From an uncultured Sulfitobacter sp. (lineage in GTDB: Bacteria; Pseudomonadota; Alphaproteobacteria; Rhodobacterales; Rhodobacteraceae), in the NCBI RefSeq assembly GCF_947502895.1, contig NZ_CANNBM010000003.1, forward strand, positions 124,001-188,000: a DNA stretch of 64,000 bases, written 5' to 3'. Made by a program: the position numbers and the translations under genes. Positions 52,272 through 61,173 of this stretch are shown here, one piece after another. The notes under the pieces were generated by a model that made no database searches, had not been told where the DNA came from, and saw nothing but the letters and a program-made list of their open reading frames with translations. Every line of letters starts with the position of its first letter. The stretch's first letter is position 1.

Positions 52272-52805
52272 ATGTCCCAAAACACCCCCACAAGCCGCCT
52301 GCCCCATGAAAAAGGTTTTCACATCAGCTGGGATCAGATTCACCGCGACAGCCGCGCGCTTGCTTGGCGTCTGGACGGCAAAGGTCCGGATGACGGCGCA
52401 TGGCGCGCTGTGGTGGCAATCACCCGTGGCGGCATGGCCCCCGCCATGATCGTCGCCCGCGAACTGGACATCCGCACAGTCGATACAATCTCGGTAGTGT
52501 CCTATCACTCGGGCGGCGGCAAAGCGGACCAGCGGCGCGAGGCCCGCGTGCTAAAATCCCCCGATGCAGAGATGATGGGCGACGGCACTGGTATCCTCGT
52601 AGTGGATGATCTGGTCGACAGCGGTAAAACGCTGGAACTGGTGCGCAAACTCTACCCGAACGCCCATTTCGCCACTGTCTATGCCAAACCCGCGGGCGAG
52701 CCGATGGTCGATACCTTCATCACTGGCGTATCGCAAGACACATGGATTTTCTTCCCATGGGACATGGCCCTGCAGTATGTCGAACCCTATCGCGGCAAGG
52801 ACTGA
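52272..52805 (+). CDS. gpt: xanthine phosphoribosyltransferase
   Basis: 177 residues. The PRPP-binding motif is ILVVDDLVDSGKTLELV near residue 112, preceded by VAITRGGMAPAMIVARELDI. The start MSQNTPTSRLPHEKGFHISW and the C-terminal WIFFPWDMALQYVEPYRG match XPRT (Gpt). It converts xanthine and guanine to nucleotides in purine salvage. The N-terminal HISWDQIHRDSRALAWRL is typical of the enzyme. Confidence 0.93.
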   Translation: MSQNTPTSRLPHEKGFHISWDQIHRDSRALAWRLDGKGPDDGAWRAVVAITRGGMAPAMIVARELDIRTVDTISVVSYHSGGGKADQRREARVLKSPDAEMMGDGTGILVVDDLVDSGKTLELVRKLYPNAHFATVYAKPAGEPMVDTFITGVSQDTWIFFPWDMALQYVEPYRGKD

Positions 52806-52874
52806 CCCCGACACCGCTTCTTTATTTTTCCCTTAAACTCACTCCCGCACTTTCAGCCCACACGGACGCCCGCC

Positions 52875-54059
52875 ATGACGCACCCCCGCACAGCCACCAC
52901 CTTTCCCCCGCCAGTGATGGAGGCGCGGCGCTGGCTGGACGGGGTGACGTTCACACCCGAACGCCCATTGATCAACGTCAGCCAAGCCGCACCCGTAGAG
53001 CCGCCACACCCCGACCTGCGGCGCGCTATGGCAACTTGTGTGCTGGAGAACGATGCCGCCCATCTCTATGGTCCGGTTCTGGGTCTGCCCGATTTGCGCA
53101 GCGCCTTGGCGCAGCGGACCATCAATATCTATGGAGGCGCTGTAGAGGCTGAACAGACAGCAATCACGTCAGGCTGCAATCAAGCCTTCGCAGCGGCCAT
53201 TTCCACTTTGTGCGGCGAAGGTGACGAAGTCATCATACCAGTCCCGTGGTATTTCAATCACAAGATGTGGCTGGACATGGCGGGCGCCGTCGCGATGCCG
53301 CTGGCATGTGAGGGCGACATGATGCCTGATCCTTGGGACATCGCCAAAAAGATCACGCCGCGCACCCGCGCGATTGTGCTGGTCACCCCCAACAATCCAA
53401 CTGGCATCGAATACCCCGATGATTTGATCACCGCGATCTATGACATTGCAAAATCGCGCGGCATTGCCCTGATCCTCGACGAGACATACCGCGATTTTCA
53501 CGCCAGCACCGATGTCCCTCATAGCTTGTTCAAACGCCCTGACTGGCAGGATACGCTGATCCACCTTTATTCCTTTTCCAAGGCCTACCGCCTGACAGGC
53601 CACCGCATCGGCGCAATGCTCGCCTCGCCCGCGCGACTGGCCGAGGCAGAGAAATTCCTCGATACGGTTGCAATCTGCCCCAGCCAGATCGGCCAGCATG
53701 CCGCCCTTTGGGGTATGCAGAACCTTGACCAGTGGCTCGCAGGGGAGCGTGATGAAATCCTCAGCCGCCGCGCAGCCATAACCCGAAACATGCCTCATCT
53801 GACCCAACAGGGCTGGCAGCTTCTGGGCTTGGGCGGATATTTCGCCTATCTTCAGCACCCATTTGCGCTCAGCAGCGCAGAGCTTGCCCCGCTCATGGTA
53901 CGCGAGGCGGCCATTCTGTGCCTGCCCGGCACGATGTTCTATCCCGAGGGCGACCCCAAAGGAGCCACGCAGCTGCGCATCGCATTTGCCAATCTGGACG
54001 CAAACGGCATCGCAACCCTTGTGGAGCGTCTGGCAGCCCTTGATCTGCCCCGCAGATAG
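52875..54059 (+). CDS. PLP-dependent aminotransferase, class I/II
   Basis: 394 residues, fold type I. Cofactor contacts are in AITSGCNQAFAAAISTLC, LVTPNNPTGIEYPDDL, the Asp/Tyr of LILDETYRDFHAS, and the Schiff-base Lys in LYSFSKAYRLTGHRIGAM. The first residues (LINVSQAAPVEPPHPDL) suit an amino-acid aminotransferase of unknown specificity. ppiD follows after 66 bp. Not closely related in motif detail to the aminotransferase at 38934-40112. Confidence 0.9.
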   Translation: MTHPRTATTFPPPVMEARRWLDGVTFTPERPLINVSQAAPVEPPHPDLRRAMATCVLENDAAHLYGPVLGLPDLRSALAQRTINIYGGAVEAEQTAITSGCNQAFAAAISTLCGEGDEVIIPVPWYFNHKMWLDMAGAVAMPLACEGDMMPDPWDIAKKITPRTRAIVLVTPNNPTGIEYPDDLITAIYDIAKSRGIALILDETYRDFHASTDVPHSLFKRPDWQDTLIHLYSFSKAYRLTGHRIGAMLASPARLAEAEKFLDTVAICPSQIGQHAALWGMQNLDQWLAGERDEILSRRAAITRNMPHLTQQGWQLLGLGGYFAYLQHPFALSSAELAPLMVREAAILCLPGTMFYPEGDPKGATQLRIAFANLDANGIATLVERLAALDLPRR

Positions 54060-54125
54060 CAGCCCCTTGCCCCTGTGCGGAACAGCCCTTAGACAGTCGC
54101 AAACGCTATTGACGGGGACCGCATC

Positions 54126-55967
54126 ATGGCATCGAAATCGAGCATTGGCAAAACAGCCACCTGGGGCCTGATGGGCCTTCTGTTTCTGGGTTTGGGCGGC
54201 TTTGGCGCGGTCAATCTCAGCGGCAACATCCGGACCATTGGCACAGTCGGGGACAAGTCGATTGCAGTCGATACCTATGCGCGGCAGGTCCAGAATGAAT
54301 TGAATGCGATCGCACGTCAGACTGGCCGCCCGATGCCCTTTGCACAAGCGCAGGAACTGGGGCTCGACCGTGCCGTATTACAACGCATCATGCGCGACCG
54401 CGCACTGGATCACGAGGCCACGGAAATGGGGCTGTCCGTTGGCGACGAATTGCTGCGGGAGCGTATTTTGCAAATCCCCGCATTTCAGGGCATCGACGGT
54501 CAGTTTGACCGCGACGGATACGCCCAGTCGCTTCGCTCTGCCGGTCTGAACGAGGGGGAGTTCGAGACCAGCCTGCGTGAGGAATCCGCACGCCAGCTTT
54601 TGCAGGGCGCTGTGGTGAGCGGCGTGGAAATGCCGGCCGCCTATTCCGAGACACTGGTGGCCTATGTCAGTGAAGAACGTGATTTCACGTGGGTCTTGCT
54701 GGATGAAACCACGCTGGAGACGCCACTGGGTGAGCCGGACACGGCGGCCCTGCGCGCCTATTTTGACGAAAACGCCGACACCTTCGTTCTGCCCGCCACC
54801 AAAAAGATCACTTACGTCTGGCTGAACCCCACCGATATCATCGATCAGGTTGATCTACCCGAAGAAGAGCTGCGCGCCGAATATGAAGCCCGCTCCGAGC
54901 AGTATAATCAGCCCGAGCGGCGGCTGGTTGAGCGTCTGGTCTTTGCCGATCAAGCCAGTGCCGATCAGGCAGCCGCTGCTTTGGAAGTAGGTGGGACGAC
55001 ATTCGAAGCATTGGTGCAAGAGCGCGGCCTTGACCTGTCTGACATCGACATGGGCGACGTAGCCCAGCCCGCTCTGGGTGCCGCAGGAGAAGCCGTCTTT
55101 GCTGCCGAAGTCGGCGCTGTGGCAGGCCCCGCACCCAGCGATCTGGGCCCTGCCCTGTTTCGCGTGAACGCCGTGTTGCCAGCCCAGAACATCACGTTTG
55201 AGCAGGCCGAGCCTGAACTGCGCGATGTCCTTGCCGCTGACCGTGCAATCCGCATCGTAGAGGCGCAGGCAGAAGATTTTGATGACCGCCTTGCAGGCGG
55301 TGCCACATTGGAAGAACTGGCGCAGGAAACCGACATGGTGTTGGGCCAGATCGACTGGACCATGGACAGCAGCGATGACATTGCCGCCTACGAGGGCTTT
55401 CGCAGTATCGCAGCCACGGTCAACGATGGCGATTTCCCCAGAATCGAGCAGCTGGAGGACGGCGGGATTTTCGCCCTGCGTCTGGACGAGGCGCTGCCCG
55501 AGCGCCCCGCCACATTCGAGGATGTCACTGACGAAATCGCCACCCGCTGGCGCGATGACCAGATCGTAAGCCAGCTCCGCGCCCGCGCAGAAGATGCAAA
55601 GACCCAGGCCGAGGCAGGCACAACCCTGCCAGAACTGGGCCTGACCGCACGCGAAGAGACAAACCAGACGCGCAATGCCTTTATCGCACGCACGCCTGCC
55701 GGCTTTATGTCCACTGTGTTCGAGATGGAGCCGGGGCAGATCGAGATCTTGGAAGGCACGGATACCGTGGTTCTTGTCCGCCTCGACGCGGTAAACCCAG
55801 CAAGTGATACCGAACAGGCACAAGCGCTTGTCGCACAGTTGCGCGATCAGCAAAACGAGGCTTTGGCCCGTGGTCTGTTCGAGATTTTTGCTGACGATAC
55901 CCTGCTGCGTGCAGGGCAAAACATTGATCAACGCGCCCTGAACGCCGTGCACGTCAACTTCCAATAG
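54126..55967 (+). CDS. ppiD: PpiD/SurA-type membrane-anchored peptidyl-prolyl isomerase
   Basis: 613 residues. A cytoplasmic tail and one membrane segment (GLMGLLFLGLGGFGAVNLSG) precede a SurA-N-like chaperone region (RQVQNELNAIARQTGRPMPF to DRDGYAQSLRSAGLNEGEFE). The parvulin-like part lies around residues 260-380 and is divergent. PpiD-type proteins sit at the Sec translocon exit and assist outer-membrane protein folding. trpE starts 14 bp after the stop, a neighbourhood typical of alphaproteobacteria. Confidence 0.88.
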   Translation: MASKSSIGKTATWGLMGLLFLGLGGFGAVNLSGNIRTIGTVGDKSIAVDTYARQVQNELNAIARQTGRPMPFAQAQELGLDRAVLQRIMRDRALDHEATEMGLSVGDELLRERILQIPAFQGIDGQFDRDGYAQSLRSAGLNEGEFETSLREESARQLLQGAVVSGVEMPAAYSETLVAYVSEERDFTWVLLDETTLETPLGEPDTAALRAYFDENADTFVLPATKKITYVWLNPTDIIDQVDLPEEELRAEYEARSEQYNQPERRLVERLVFADQASADQAAAALEVGGTTFEALVQERGLDLSDIDMGDVAQPALGAAGEAVFAAEVGAVAGPAPSDLGPALFRVNAVLPAQNITFEQAEPELRDVLAADRAIRIVEAQAEDFDDRLAGGATLEELAQETDMVLGQIDWTMDSSDDIAAYEGFRSIAATVNDGDFPRIEQLEDGGIFALRLDEALPERPATFEDVTDEIATRWRDDQIVSQLRARAEDAKTQAEAGTTLPELGLTAREETNQTRNAFIARTPAGFMSTVFEMEPGQIEILEGTDTVVLVRLDAVNPASDTEQAQALVAQLRDQQNEALARGLFEIFADDTLLRAGQNIDQRALNAVHVNFQ

Positions 55968-55981
55968 GACAGAGCATTTAA

Positions 55982-57493
55982 ATGGCACTTACCCCTGAAT
56001 TTGACGCCTTCGCCGCACAATATGATGCGGGCCAGCATCAGGTGGTTTATACCCGCTTGGCCGCTGATCTGGATACCCCGGTATCACTGATGCTCAAGCT
56101 GGGGGGGGCTGCCGAAAACGCCTTCATGCTCGAATCCGTCACAGGCGGCGAAGTGCGGGGACGCTATAGCATCATCGGAATGAAGCCTGATCTGATCTGG
56201 CGCTGTCGTGGGACCACATCCGAGGTGAATCGCGCCGCGCGCTATGATCCCGATGCTTATACCTCTATCGAGGGCGATCCTCTGGATGCCCTGCGTGCCC
56301 TCATCGCGGAAAGCAAGATTGACCTCCCCGCAGATCTGCCCCAGTCGGCTGCTGGCCTGTTTGGCTATCTGGGCTACGACATGATCCGTCTGGTAGAGCG
56401 GTTGCCCCACATCAACCCCGACCCGCTGGGCCTGCCCGATGCCGTGATGCTGCGCCCCTCGGTTGTGGCGGTGCTGGACGGCGTGAAAGGCGAAGTGACC
56501 GTGGTATCACCTGCTTGGGTCGCCGAAGGGCAGTCGGCCCGCGCTGCTTATGCGCAAGCTGCCGAGCGTGTGATGGATGCTGTACGCGATCTGGAGCGCG
56601 CACCTGCTGGCACATCTCGTGATCTGGGCCGCGCAGCACCTGCCCCCGATCCAGTCAGTAATTTCACGCGTGAGGCCTATAAGGCCGCGGTGTCCAAAGC
56701 ACAGGAATACATCAAAGCGGGCGACATCTTTCAGGTGGTGCCAAGCCAACGCTGGGCGCAAGAGTTCCGCCAGCCCCCGTTCTCGCTCTATCGGTCGTTA
56801 CGGCGCACCAATCCTTCGCCCTTTATGTTCTATTTTAATTTCGGCGGGTTTCATGTGGTCGGGGCCAGCCCCGAAATCCTGGTGCGTGTGTTCGGACAGG
56901 AAATCACGATCCGCCCCATTGCAGGGACGCGCCCGCGTGGCAAAACCCCAGAGGAAGACCGCGCGCTGGAGGCCGATCTGATGGCCGACCCAAAAGAGCT
57001 GGCCGAACACCTGATGCTGTTTGATCTGGGCCGCAATGATGTGGGCCGCGTGGCCAAAATCGGCACTGTGCGCCCTACCGAGGAATTCATCGTCGAGCGG
57101 TACAGCCACGTCATGCACATCGTCTCAAACGTCGTGGGTGAACTGCGCGACGATTGCGATGCGCTGGATGCGTTCTTTGCCGGTATGCCCGCAGGTACGG
57201 TATCAGGCGCGCCCAAGGTCCGCGCAATGGAGATTATCGACGAGCTGGAACCCGAAAAGCGCGGCATCTACGGTGGCGGGGTCGGCTATTTCAGCGCTGG
57301 CGGCGATATGGACATGTGCATCGCCCTGCGCACAGCCGTGGTGAAGGATGAGACCCTGTATATACAGGCAGGCGGCGGCGTTGTCTATGACAGCGACCCC
57401 GAGGCAGAATATATGGAAACCGTCCACAAATCCGGCGCGATCCGCCGCGCCGCCGAGGATGCAGCGCGCTTTGACGGATCAGGCAACACCTGA
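55982..57493 (+). CDS. trpE: anthranilate synthase component I
   Basis: 503 residues. The N-terminal feedback site is FMLESVTGGEVRGRYSIIGM; the chorismate-binding C-terminal domain has RPIAGTRPRGKTPEED, LFDLGRNDVGRVAKIG, RYSHVMHIVSNVVGEL, GTVSGAPKVRAMEIIDELEP and YIQAGGGVVYDSDPEAEY. It makes anthranilate from chorismate with TrpG (60592-61173), which is separated from it by three unrelated genes. I see no leader peptide with Trp codons in the 14 bp to ppiD. Confidence 0.97.
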   Translation: MALTPEFDAFAAQYDAGQHQVVYTRLAADLDTPVSLMLKLGGAAENAFMLESVTGGEVRGRYSIIGMKPDLIWRCRGTTSEVNRAARYDPDAYTSIEGDPLDALRALIAESKIDLPADLPQSAAGLFGYLGYDMIRLVERLPHINPDPLGLPDAVMLRPSVVAVLDGVKGEVTVVSPAWVAEGQSARAAYAQAAERVMDAVRDLERAPAGTSRDLGRAAPAPDPVSNFTREAYKAAVSKAQEYIKAGDIFQVVPSQRWAQEFRQPPFSLYRSLRRTNPSPFMFYFNFGGFHVVGASPEILVRVFGQEITIRPIAGTRPRGKTPEEDRALEADLMADPKELAEHLMLFDLGRNDVGRVAKIGTVRPTEEFIVERYSHVMHIVSNVVGELRDDCDALDAFFAGMPAGTVSGAPKVRAMEIIDELEPEKRGIYGGGVGYFSAGGDMDMCIALRTAVVKDETLYIQAGGGVVYDSDPEAEYMETVHKSGAIRRAAEDAARFDGSGNT

Positions 57494-57503
57494 GCCTTCA
57501 CGT

Positions 57504-58094
57504 TCAGGCGTCGTTTATCATCAACGTGAGAACACGCTGCGCCTGTGCACAACGCTGCTTTATCAGGTCTGCGCTTGGCACATTCATCACGCCAATCACG
57601 CGCCTGATCTGCTGGTCTCCGATCAGCTGGGCCATGTAAATCTCTACCGCTTCCCTGTCCGCACCCGCGCGCTCCAATAGCTGGCTGATCATGGGCAGCA
57701 CCGTATCGCGCCCCCCTGCCGCAATAGCGCGTCCTAACCCACCCGTTGGATCCGCAGCCGCCACCCGGTTGAGCAATATCGCACGCTCCCCCAGCAGCAT
57801 TTCCAATAACATCGGGGCCACCCTCTCCAGCGTTTGCAGGGGCGGCGCATCAGTCTTCAGGGCCTGTGTCAGCGCTGTCTGCGTTGCAGCGGCGTTGTCA
57901 GCCACCATCGCTGTAAATAACCCCTGCTTGTCCCCGTACCACCGATATAGCGTTTCATTCGATGCTTTGGCGGCCTTTGCGATGCTGAGCATCGACGTCC
58001 CCTCATACCCGTGCTGCGCCAACAGCTGATATGCGGCGTCGGTAATCGCAATATGGCGGGCCTGTTTTTTATCACTGCGCACGAAATACCTCAT
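57504..58094 (-). CDS. TetR/AcrR family transcriptional regulator
   Basis: About 196 residues. The N-terminal HTH is ITDAAYQLLAQHGYEGTSML with ASNETLYRWYGDKQGLFTAM, typical of TetR; the C-terminal part is an all-helical ligand domain. ATG at 58094 has AAGGAG only 2 bases away; GTG at 58082 with GAGG 7 bases upstream is an alternative; GTG 58118 is less likely. Two CGTA-N8-TACG palindromes lie in the 78-bp gap to the divergent DUF1772 gene, and TATAAT at 58131-58136 (minus) is a good -10, so autorepression is probable. Confidence 0.88.
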   Translation of the reverse strand: MRYFVRSDKKQARHIAITDAAYQLLAQHGYEGTSMLSIAKAAKASNETLYRWYGDKQGLFTAMVADNAAATQTALTQALKTDAPPLQTLERVAPMLLEMLLGERAILLNRVAAADPTGGLGRAIAAGGRDTVLPMISQLLERAGADREAVEIYMAQLIGDQQIRRVIGVMNVPSADLIKQRCAQAQRVLTLMINDA

Positions 58095-58111
58095 CTCTCC
58101 TTGCAAATTAT

Positions 58112-58127
58112 CGTACACATCGTTACG
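58112..58127. promoter_or_regulatory. candidate TetR-type operator 1
   Basis: CGTACACATCGTTACG: CGTA and TACG arms around 8 bases. It lies between the TetR start and its -10 element, where bound repressor would block transcription. Confidence 0.6.
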
Positions 58128-58140
58128 GATATTATAAAGG

Positions 58141-58156
58141 CGTAATTACATGTACG
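58141..58156. promoter_or_regulatory. candidate TetR-type operator 2
   Basis: CGTAATTACATGTACG: the same CGTA-N8-TACG layout, 29 bp centre to centre from operator 1 and 16 bp before the DUF1772 start codon. Confidence 0.6.
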
Positions 58157-58171
58157 GATTGGAGCCACCGC

Positions 58172-58675
58172 ATGCCCACATATTTCACGAAAGCGATGAT
58201 GATATTCTCACTGCTGCTCAGCGCAGCTATTTTTGGTTTTTTCTATGCATGGGTCTGTTCGACCATGTGGGGGCTGGATGCGGCAGACCCCCGCGTTGCC
58301 ATCGCCGCGATGCAAGCAATGAACGCCTCTGTGCGCAACGCGGTTTTTGCGCCGGCCTTCTTTGGCACCCCCCTTGCGCTGCTTATCACCGCCGCACTTC
58401 TATGGTCACAGAATATACGGCGCAGTGCCGCGCTGTTTGGCGCAGGTGGTGTTGTCTACTTCGCCTTCGGTATGGTGCTGACGATAGCTGTGAACGTCCC
58501 CATGAACGAGGCATTGGGCGCGCTGGACGTCCCCCAGGATATCGCCGAAGCGCGTGACATCTGGCTGGCCTATTCGCCCGACTGGCAGATCTGGAACATC
58601 ACCCGAACGATCACATCGGGGCTTGCCTTCACACTTGCGCTGCTGGGTGTCTTTGCTTTGCCACGCAGCGCTTGA
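58172..58675 (+). CDS. DUF1772 (anthrone oxygenase-like) membrane protein
   Basis: 167 residues with four hydrophobic segments: IFSLLLSAAIFGFFYAWVC, VFAPAFFGTPLALLITAALL, ALFGAGGVVYFAFGMVLTIA and the C-terminal TSGLAFTLALLGVFAL. The NVPMNEALG motif after helix three is typical of DUF1772. The catalytic role in bacteria is unknown. GGAG precedes the ATG. It is divergent from TetR and probably controlled by it. Confidence 0.8.
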   Translation: MPTYFTKAMMIFSLLLSAAIFGFFYAWVCSTMWGLDAADPRVAIAAMQAMNASVRNAVFAPAFFGTPLALLITAALLWSQNIRRSAALFGAGGVVYFAFGMVLTIAVNVPMNEALGALDVPQDIAEARDIWLAYSPDWQIWNITRTITSGLAFTLALLGVFALPRSA

Positions 58676-60451
58676 TTATCGCTGATCAAGCAATACGGCT
58701 GACACCGGCGCAAGTGCAACCGAACCTGCACGGTCAGCCAGACCCCAGACCAGCAGCGCCTCGATCGTTTCAGGGCGCAAACGGCCCAGCATAATCACGC
58801 CACCTTCCTGACCCGCCTTGAACGCGGCCTGATCCAGAAAACGGCGGATGACACGGGCCTGCTGGCCCTGACTGTCAAAATCACGGAACACGGGCGCGGC
58901 TGGTACACCTTCCTTGACCGCCAGTTTAGGCATCGAGTTCAGGCCTTTGCTCTGTGTGACCAAACCATGTCCGCTGGCTTTCAGGATACCCGTGACCTGA
59001 TCGGCCACCTCGCGGGAGCCTTGCAGCCCCTCGCCCGTCCCTTCCAAAATGCCGACAACCTCGGGCAAGCCGTTGAGCGCCACGCTGAGCGAGACTTCGG
59101 CATCCGAGGGGCGCGCACCGCTGGGCAAATCAACCATTGCCAGCACATCGAAACCTTCGGCGCGGTATCGCTCCATCCGTTCGGCGGCGTCCAGCAGACG
59201 CACATCAACAGCAAAGCTGACGGGATACGGAAAGCTGGTCAGTGCAGGTAGACCGATTGCCGCTGCATCAAGGTCAACGCCCGTGTCCATCAGAACAATG
59301 CTCATCAGCGGCTTGTCTTCAGGGTTCTCGAAAGGCTGTCCATAGCGAACGAGTGGCGAGGCATCGTCTACGTCCACACGCAGCTGAACGGGTGCTTCTG
59401 CGCTCTCCTGCCCTGCAGCGGGTGTGCTGCTCACAAGCGTATTTGCAGGTGTGCCTATCCGTGGTCGGCTGCTGGTTCCTATGGTCGCAATTGTCGTGCT
59501 TTGCGCATTTGGCGCGGGCAAAACGCGCGGTCTTGGCGCTGGGGCAGTCACGACAGGTGCTGTCTGGACGCTGCTGTCGGGCTCGGCACTGCTTTGCGTT
59601 TCTGCCTGCGCCTGTGTTTGTGCATCAGGCTGCGGCTCCGTTTGTATCGGGGTCTGGGCGTCGGCCTGCTGTTCTGGCGCTTGCGCTTGTTGCGGGGCCT
59701 GCTCTGTTTCCGGCGCGCTTGGCACAACCACGAATATCTCTTCACCCTCGGCAGGAGGTGGGGGCGGTAGTGCCGACTGCTCGGCGACAGCGCCGTCAAG
59801 GCTGTCATCAGGGATCATAGGTGCAAGCGCCTGCGGATTGGGCAAAACAGGCGCGTCATCTTCTACCCTTACAGCCACGCCTTCTGGCAGCGGCCGCGGC
59901 GTCGTCAAATCGCCCGCAGTGCCCGTCTGAGGCTGTGGCAAGGGTCTTGGCACTTGCGGCACGGCCTCGCCCTGCGCCACAGGCGCAAGCGGCGAGGGTC
60001 TGGGCGCAAGAGCTGCTGTTTCAACTGGCGGCGACGTGACGGGCGTCGAGGTAACAGCGGGCGCCGCATCTGTGTTGCCCACATCTGTGCCCACTTGCGG
60101 CGCGCGGGCCGCCGCGGCAGGTTCTTTCGGCAATTCTTCGCCAGCAGGCGCCCGTAACGTCACTTGCGGCTGTGCAACAACGCTACCTTGGGGGTTGGTC
60201 AAGGTGGCGCTGGCAGCCGGAGCGGACGGTTGCGCAGGGGCCACAGAAGGAGCCAAAGCACCTGCGACCTGCCCCGTTTCGGGCGCGCGCTGAGGCTCTA
60301 TCGGGACAAGAATCGAGACGACCCCCGCCACGCCCACGCTGAACGCCGCACCCAAACCAATTCCGCTCAATATGCCACGTGCCATGCCTGCTGCACCCTC
60401 GTTTGTTGTCCTGCCAACGGCTTGCTCCGGCTCTTTAACGCCAGTTCCCAT
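58676..60451 (-). CDS. divergent polysaccharide deacetylase family protein
   Basis: 591 residues. One membrane segment near the N-terminus (LSGIGLGAAFSVGVAGVVSI) is followed by about 300 residues of low-complexity Pro/Ala/Gln/Thr sequence, then a C-terminal domain from about residue 370 (LMSIVLMDTGVDLDAAAIGL, VSFAVDVRLLDAAERMERYR, GFDVLAMVDLPSGARPSDAE, GGVIMLGRLRPETIEALLVW) matching the divergent polysaccharide deacetylase family. Sugar substrate unknown. Start at 60451 has AGGAT 6 bases upstream; an ATG at 60385 is an alternative. It ends on the base after the DUF1772 stop. Confidence 0.8.
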   Translation of the reverse strand: MGTGVKEPEQAVGRTTNEGAAGMARGILSGIGLGAAFSVGVAGVVSILVPIEPQRAPETGQVAGALAPSVAPAQPSAPAASATLTNPQGSVVAQPQVTLRAPAGEELPKEPAAAARAPQVGTDVGNTDAAPAVTSTPVTSPPVETAALAPRPSPLAPVAQGEAVPQVPRPLPQPQTGTAGDLTTPRPLPEGVAVRVEDDAPVLPNPQALAPMIPDDSLDGAVAEQSALPPPPPAEGEEIFVVVPSAPETEQAPQQAQAPEQQADAQTPIQTEPQPDAQTQAQAETQSSAEPDSSVQTAPVVTAPAPRPRVLPAPNAQSTTIATIGTSSRPRIGTPANTLVSSTPAAGQESAEAPVQLRVDVDDASPLVRYGQPFENPEDKPLMSIVLMDTGVDLDAAAIGLPALTSFPYPVSFAVDVRLLDAAERMERYRAEGFDVLAMVDLPSGARPSDAEVSLSVALNGLPEVVGILEGTGEGLQGSREVADQVTGILKASGHGLVTQSKGLNSMPKLAVKEGVPAAPVFRDFDSQGQQARVIRRFLDQAAFKAGQEGGVIMLGRLRPETIEALLVWGLADRAGSVALAPVSAVLLDQR

Positions 60452-60591
60452 GCCGCATCCTGTGCGCCTCGTATATTATTTGTGCAGCGGCCAGCCCCTT
60501 GACGATTGCGCCCAAGCCTGACCATCTACACAGACTATCTATACACCCTGCGCGTGCGCCTTCTCTAGTCCTAATACGAAGTTTGCCCAAG

Positions 60592-61173
60592 ATGCTCTTG
60601 TTGATCGATAACTATGACAGCTTTACCTATAATCTAGTGCATTATCTGGGTGCTTTAGGCGCGCAGATGGAAATACGACGCAACGATACGCTGAGTGTGC
60701 AAGATGCAATGGCGATGCGGCCCTCGGGCATTGTTTTGTCCCCTGGCCCGTGTGACCCTGCCCAAGCGGGCATCTGCCTCGCGCTGACCCATGCCGCTGC
60801 GGATGCGGGCATTCCGCTGTTGGGTGTATGTCTGGGCCACCAGACAATTGGCGAGGCCTTTGGCGGGCGTGTCGTACGCGCAGATGATATTGTGCATGGC
60901 AAGCTGGGTCAGATGCAGCACTCGGGGCGCGGCCTGTTTGCAGGGCTGCCCTCGCCCTTTGCCGCCACGCGCTATCACTCCTTGATTGTTGAGCGGGCCA
61001 GCCTGCCCGACTGCCTCGACGTGACAGCCCAGCTGGAAGACGGCACTATCATGGGTCTGCAACACCGCAGCCTGCCCATCCACGGTGTACAATTTCACCC
61101 CGAATCCATCCGGTCCGAACACGGCCATGCCCTGCTCGACAATTTTCTCAAAGAGGTGAAAGAGCCTGCATGA
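60592..61173 (+). CDS. trpG: anthranilate synthase component II (glutamine amidotransferase)
   Basis: 193 residues. It releases ammonia from glutamine for TrpE. The opening is MLLLIDNYDSFTYNLVHYLG; the catalytic Cys is in GVCLGHQTIGEAFGG and the His/Glu are in GVQFHPESIRSEHGH. The start at 60592 was chosen because the upstream extension lacks similarity. The stop overlaps trpD by ATGA. Confidence 0.96.
   Translation: MLLLIDNYDSFTYNLVHYLGALGAQMEIRRNDTLSVQDAMAMRPSGIVLSPGPCDPAQAGICLALTHAAADAGIPLLGVCLGHQTIGEAFGGRVVRADDIVHGKLGQMQHSGRGLFAGLPSPFAATRYHSLIVERASLPDCLDVTAQLEDGTIMGLQHRSLPIHGVQFHPESIRSEHGHALLDNFLKEVKEPA

Noticed and set aside
53169..54347. A 392-codon minus-strand frame over the aminotransferase at 52875-54059
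   Set aside because: Cys/Gly/Ala-rich shadow; the plus-strand gene has full PLP motifs.
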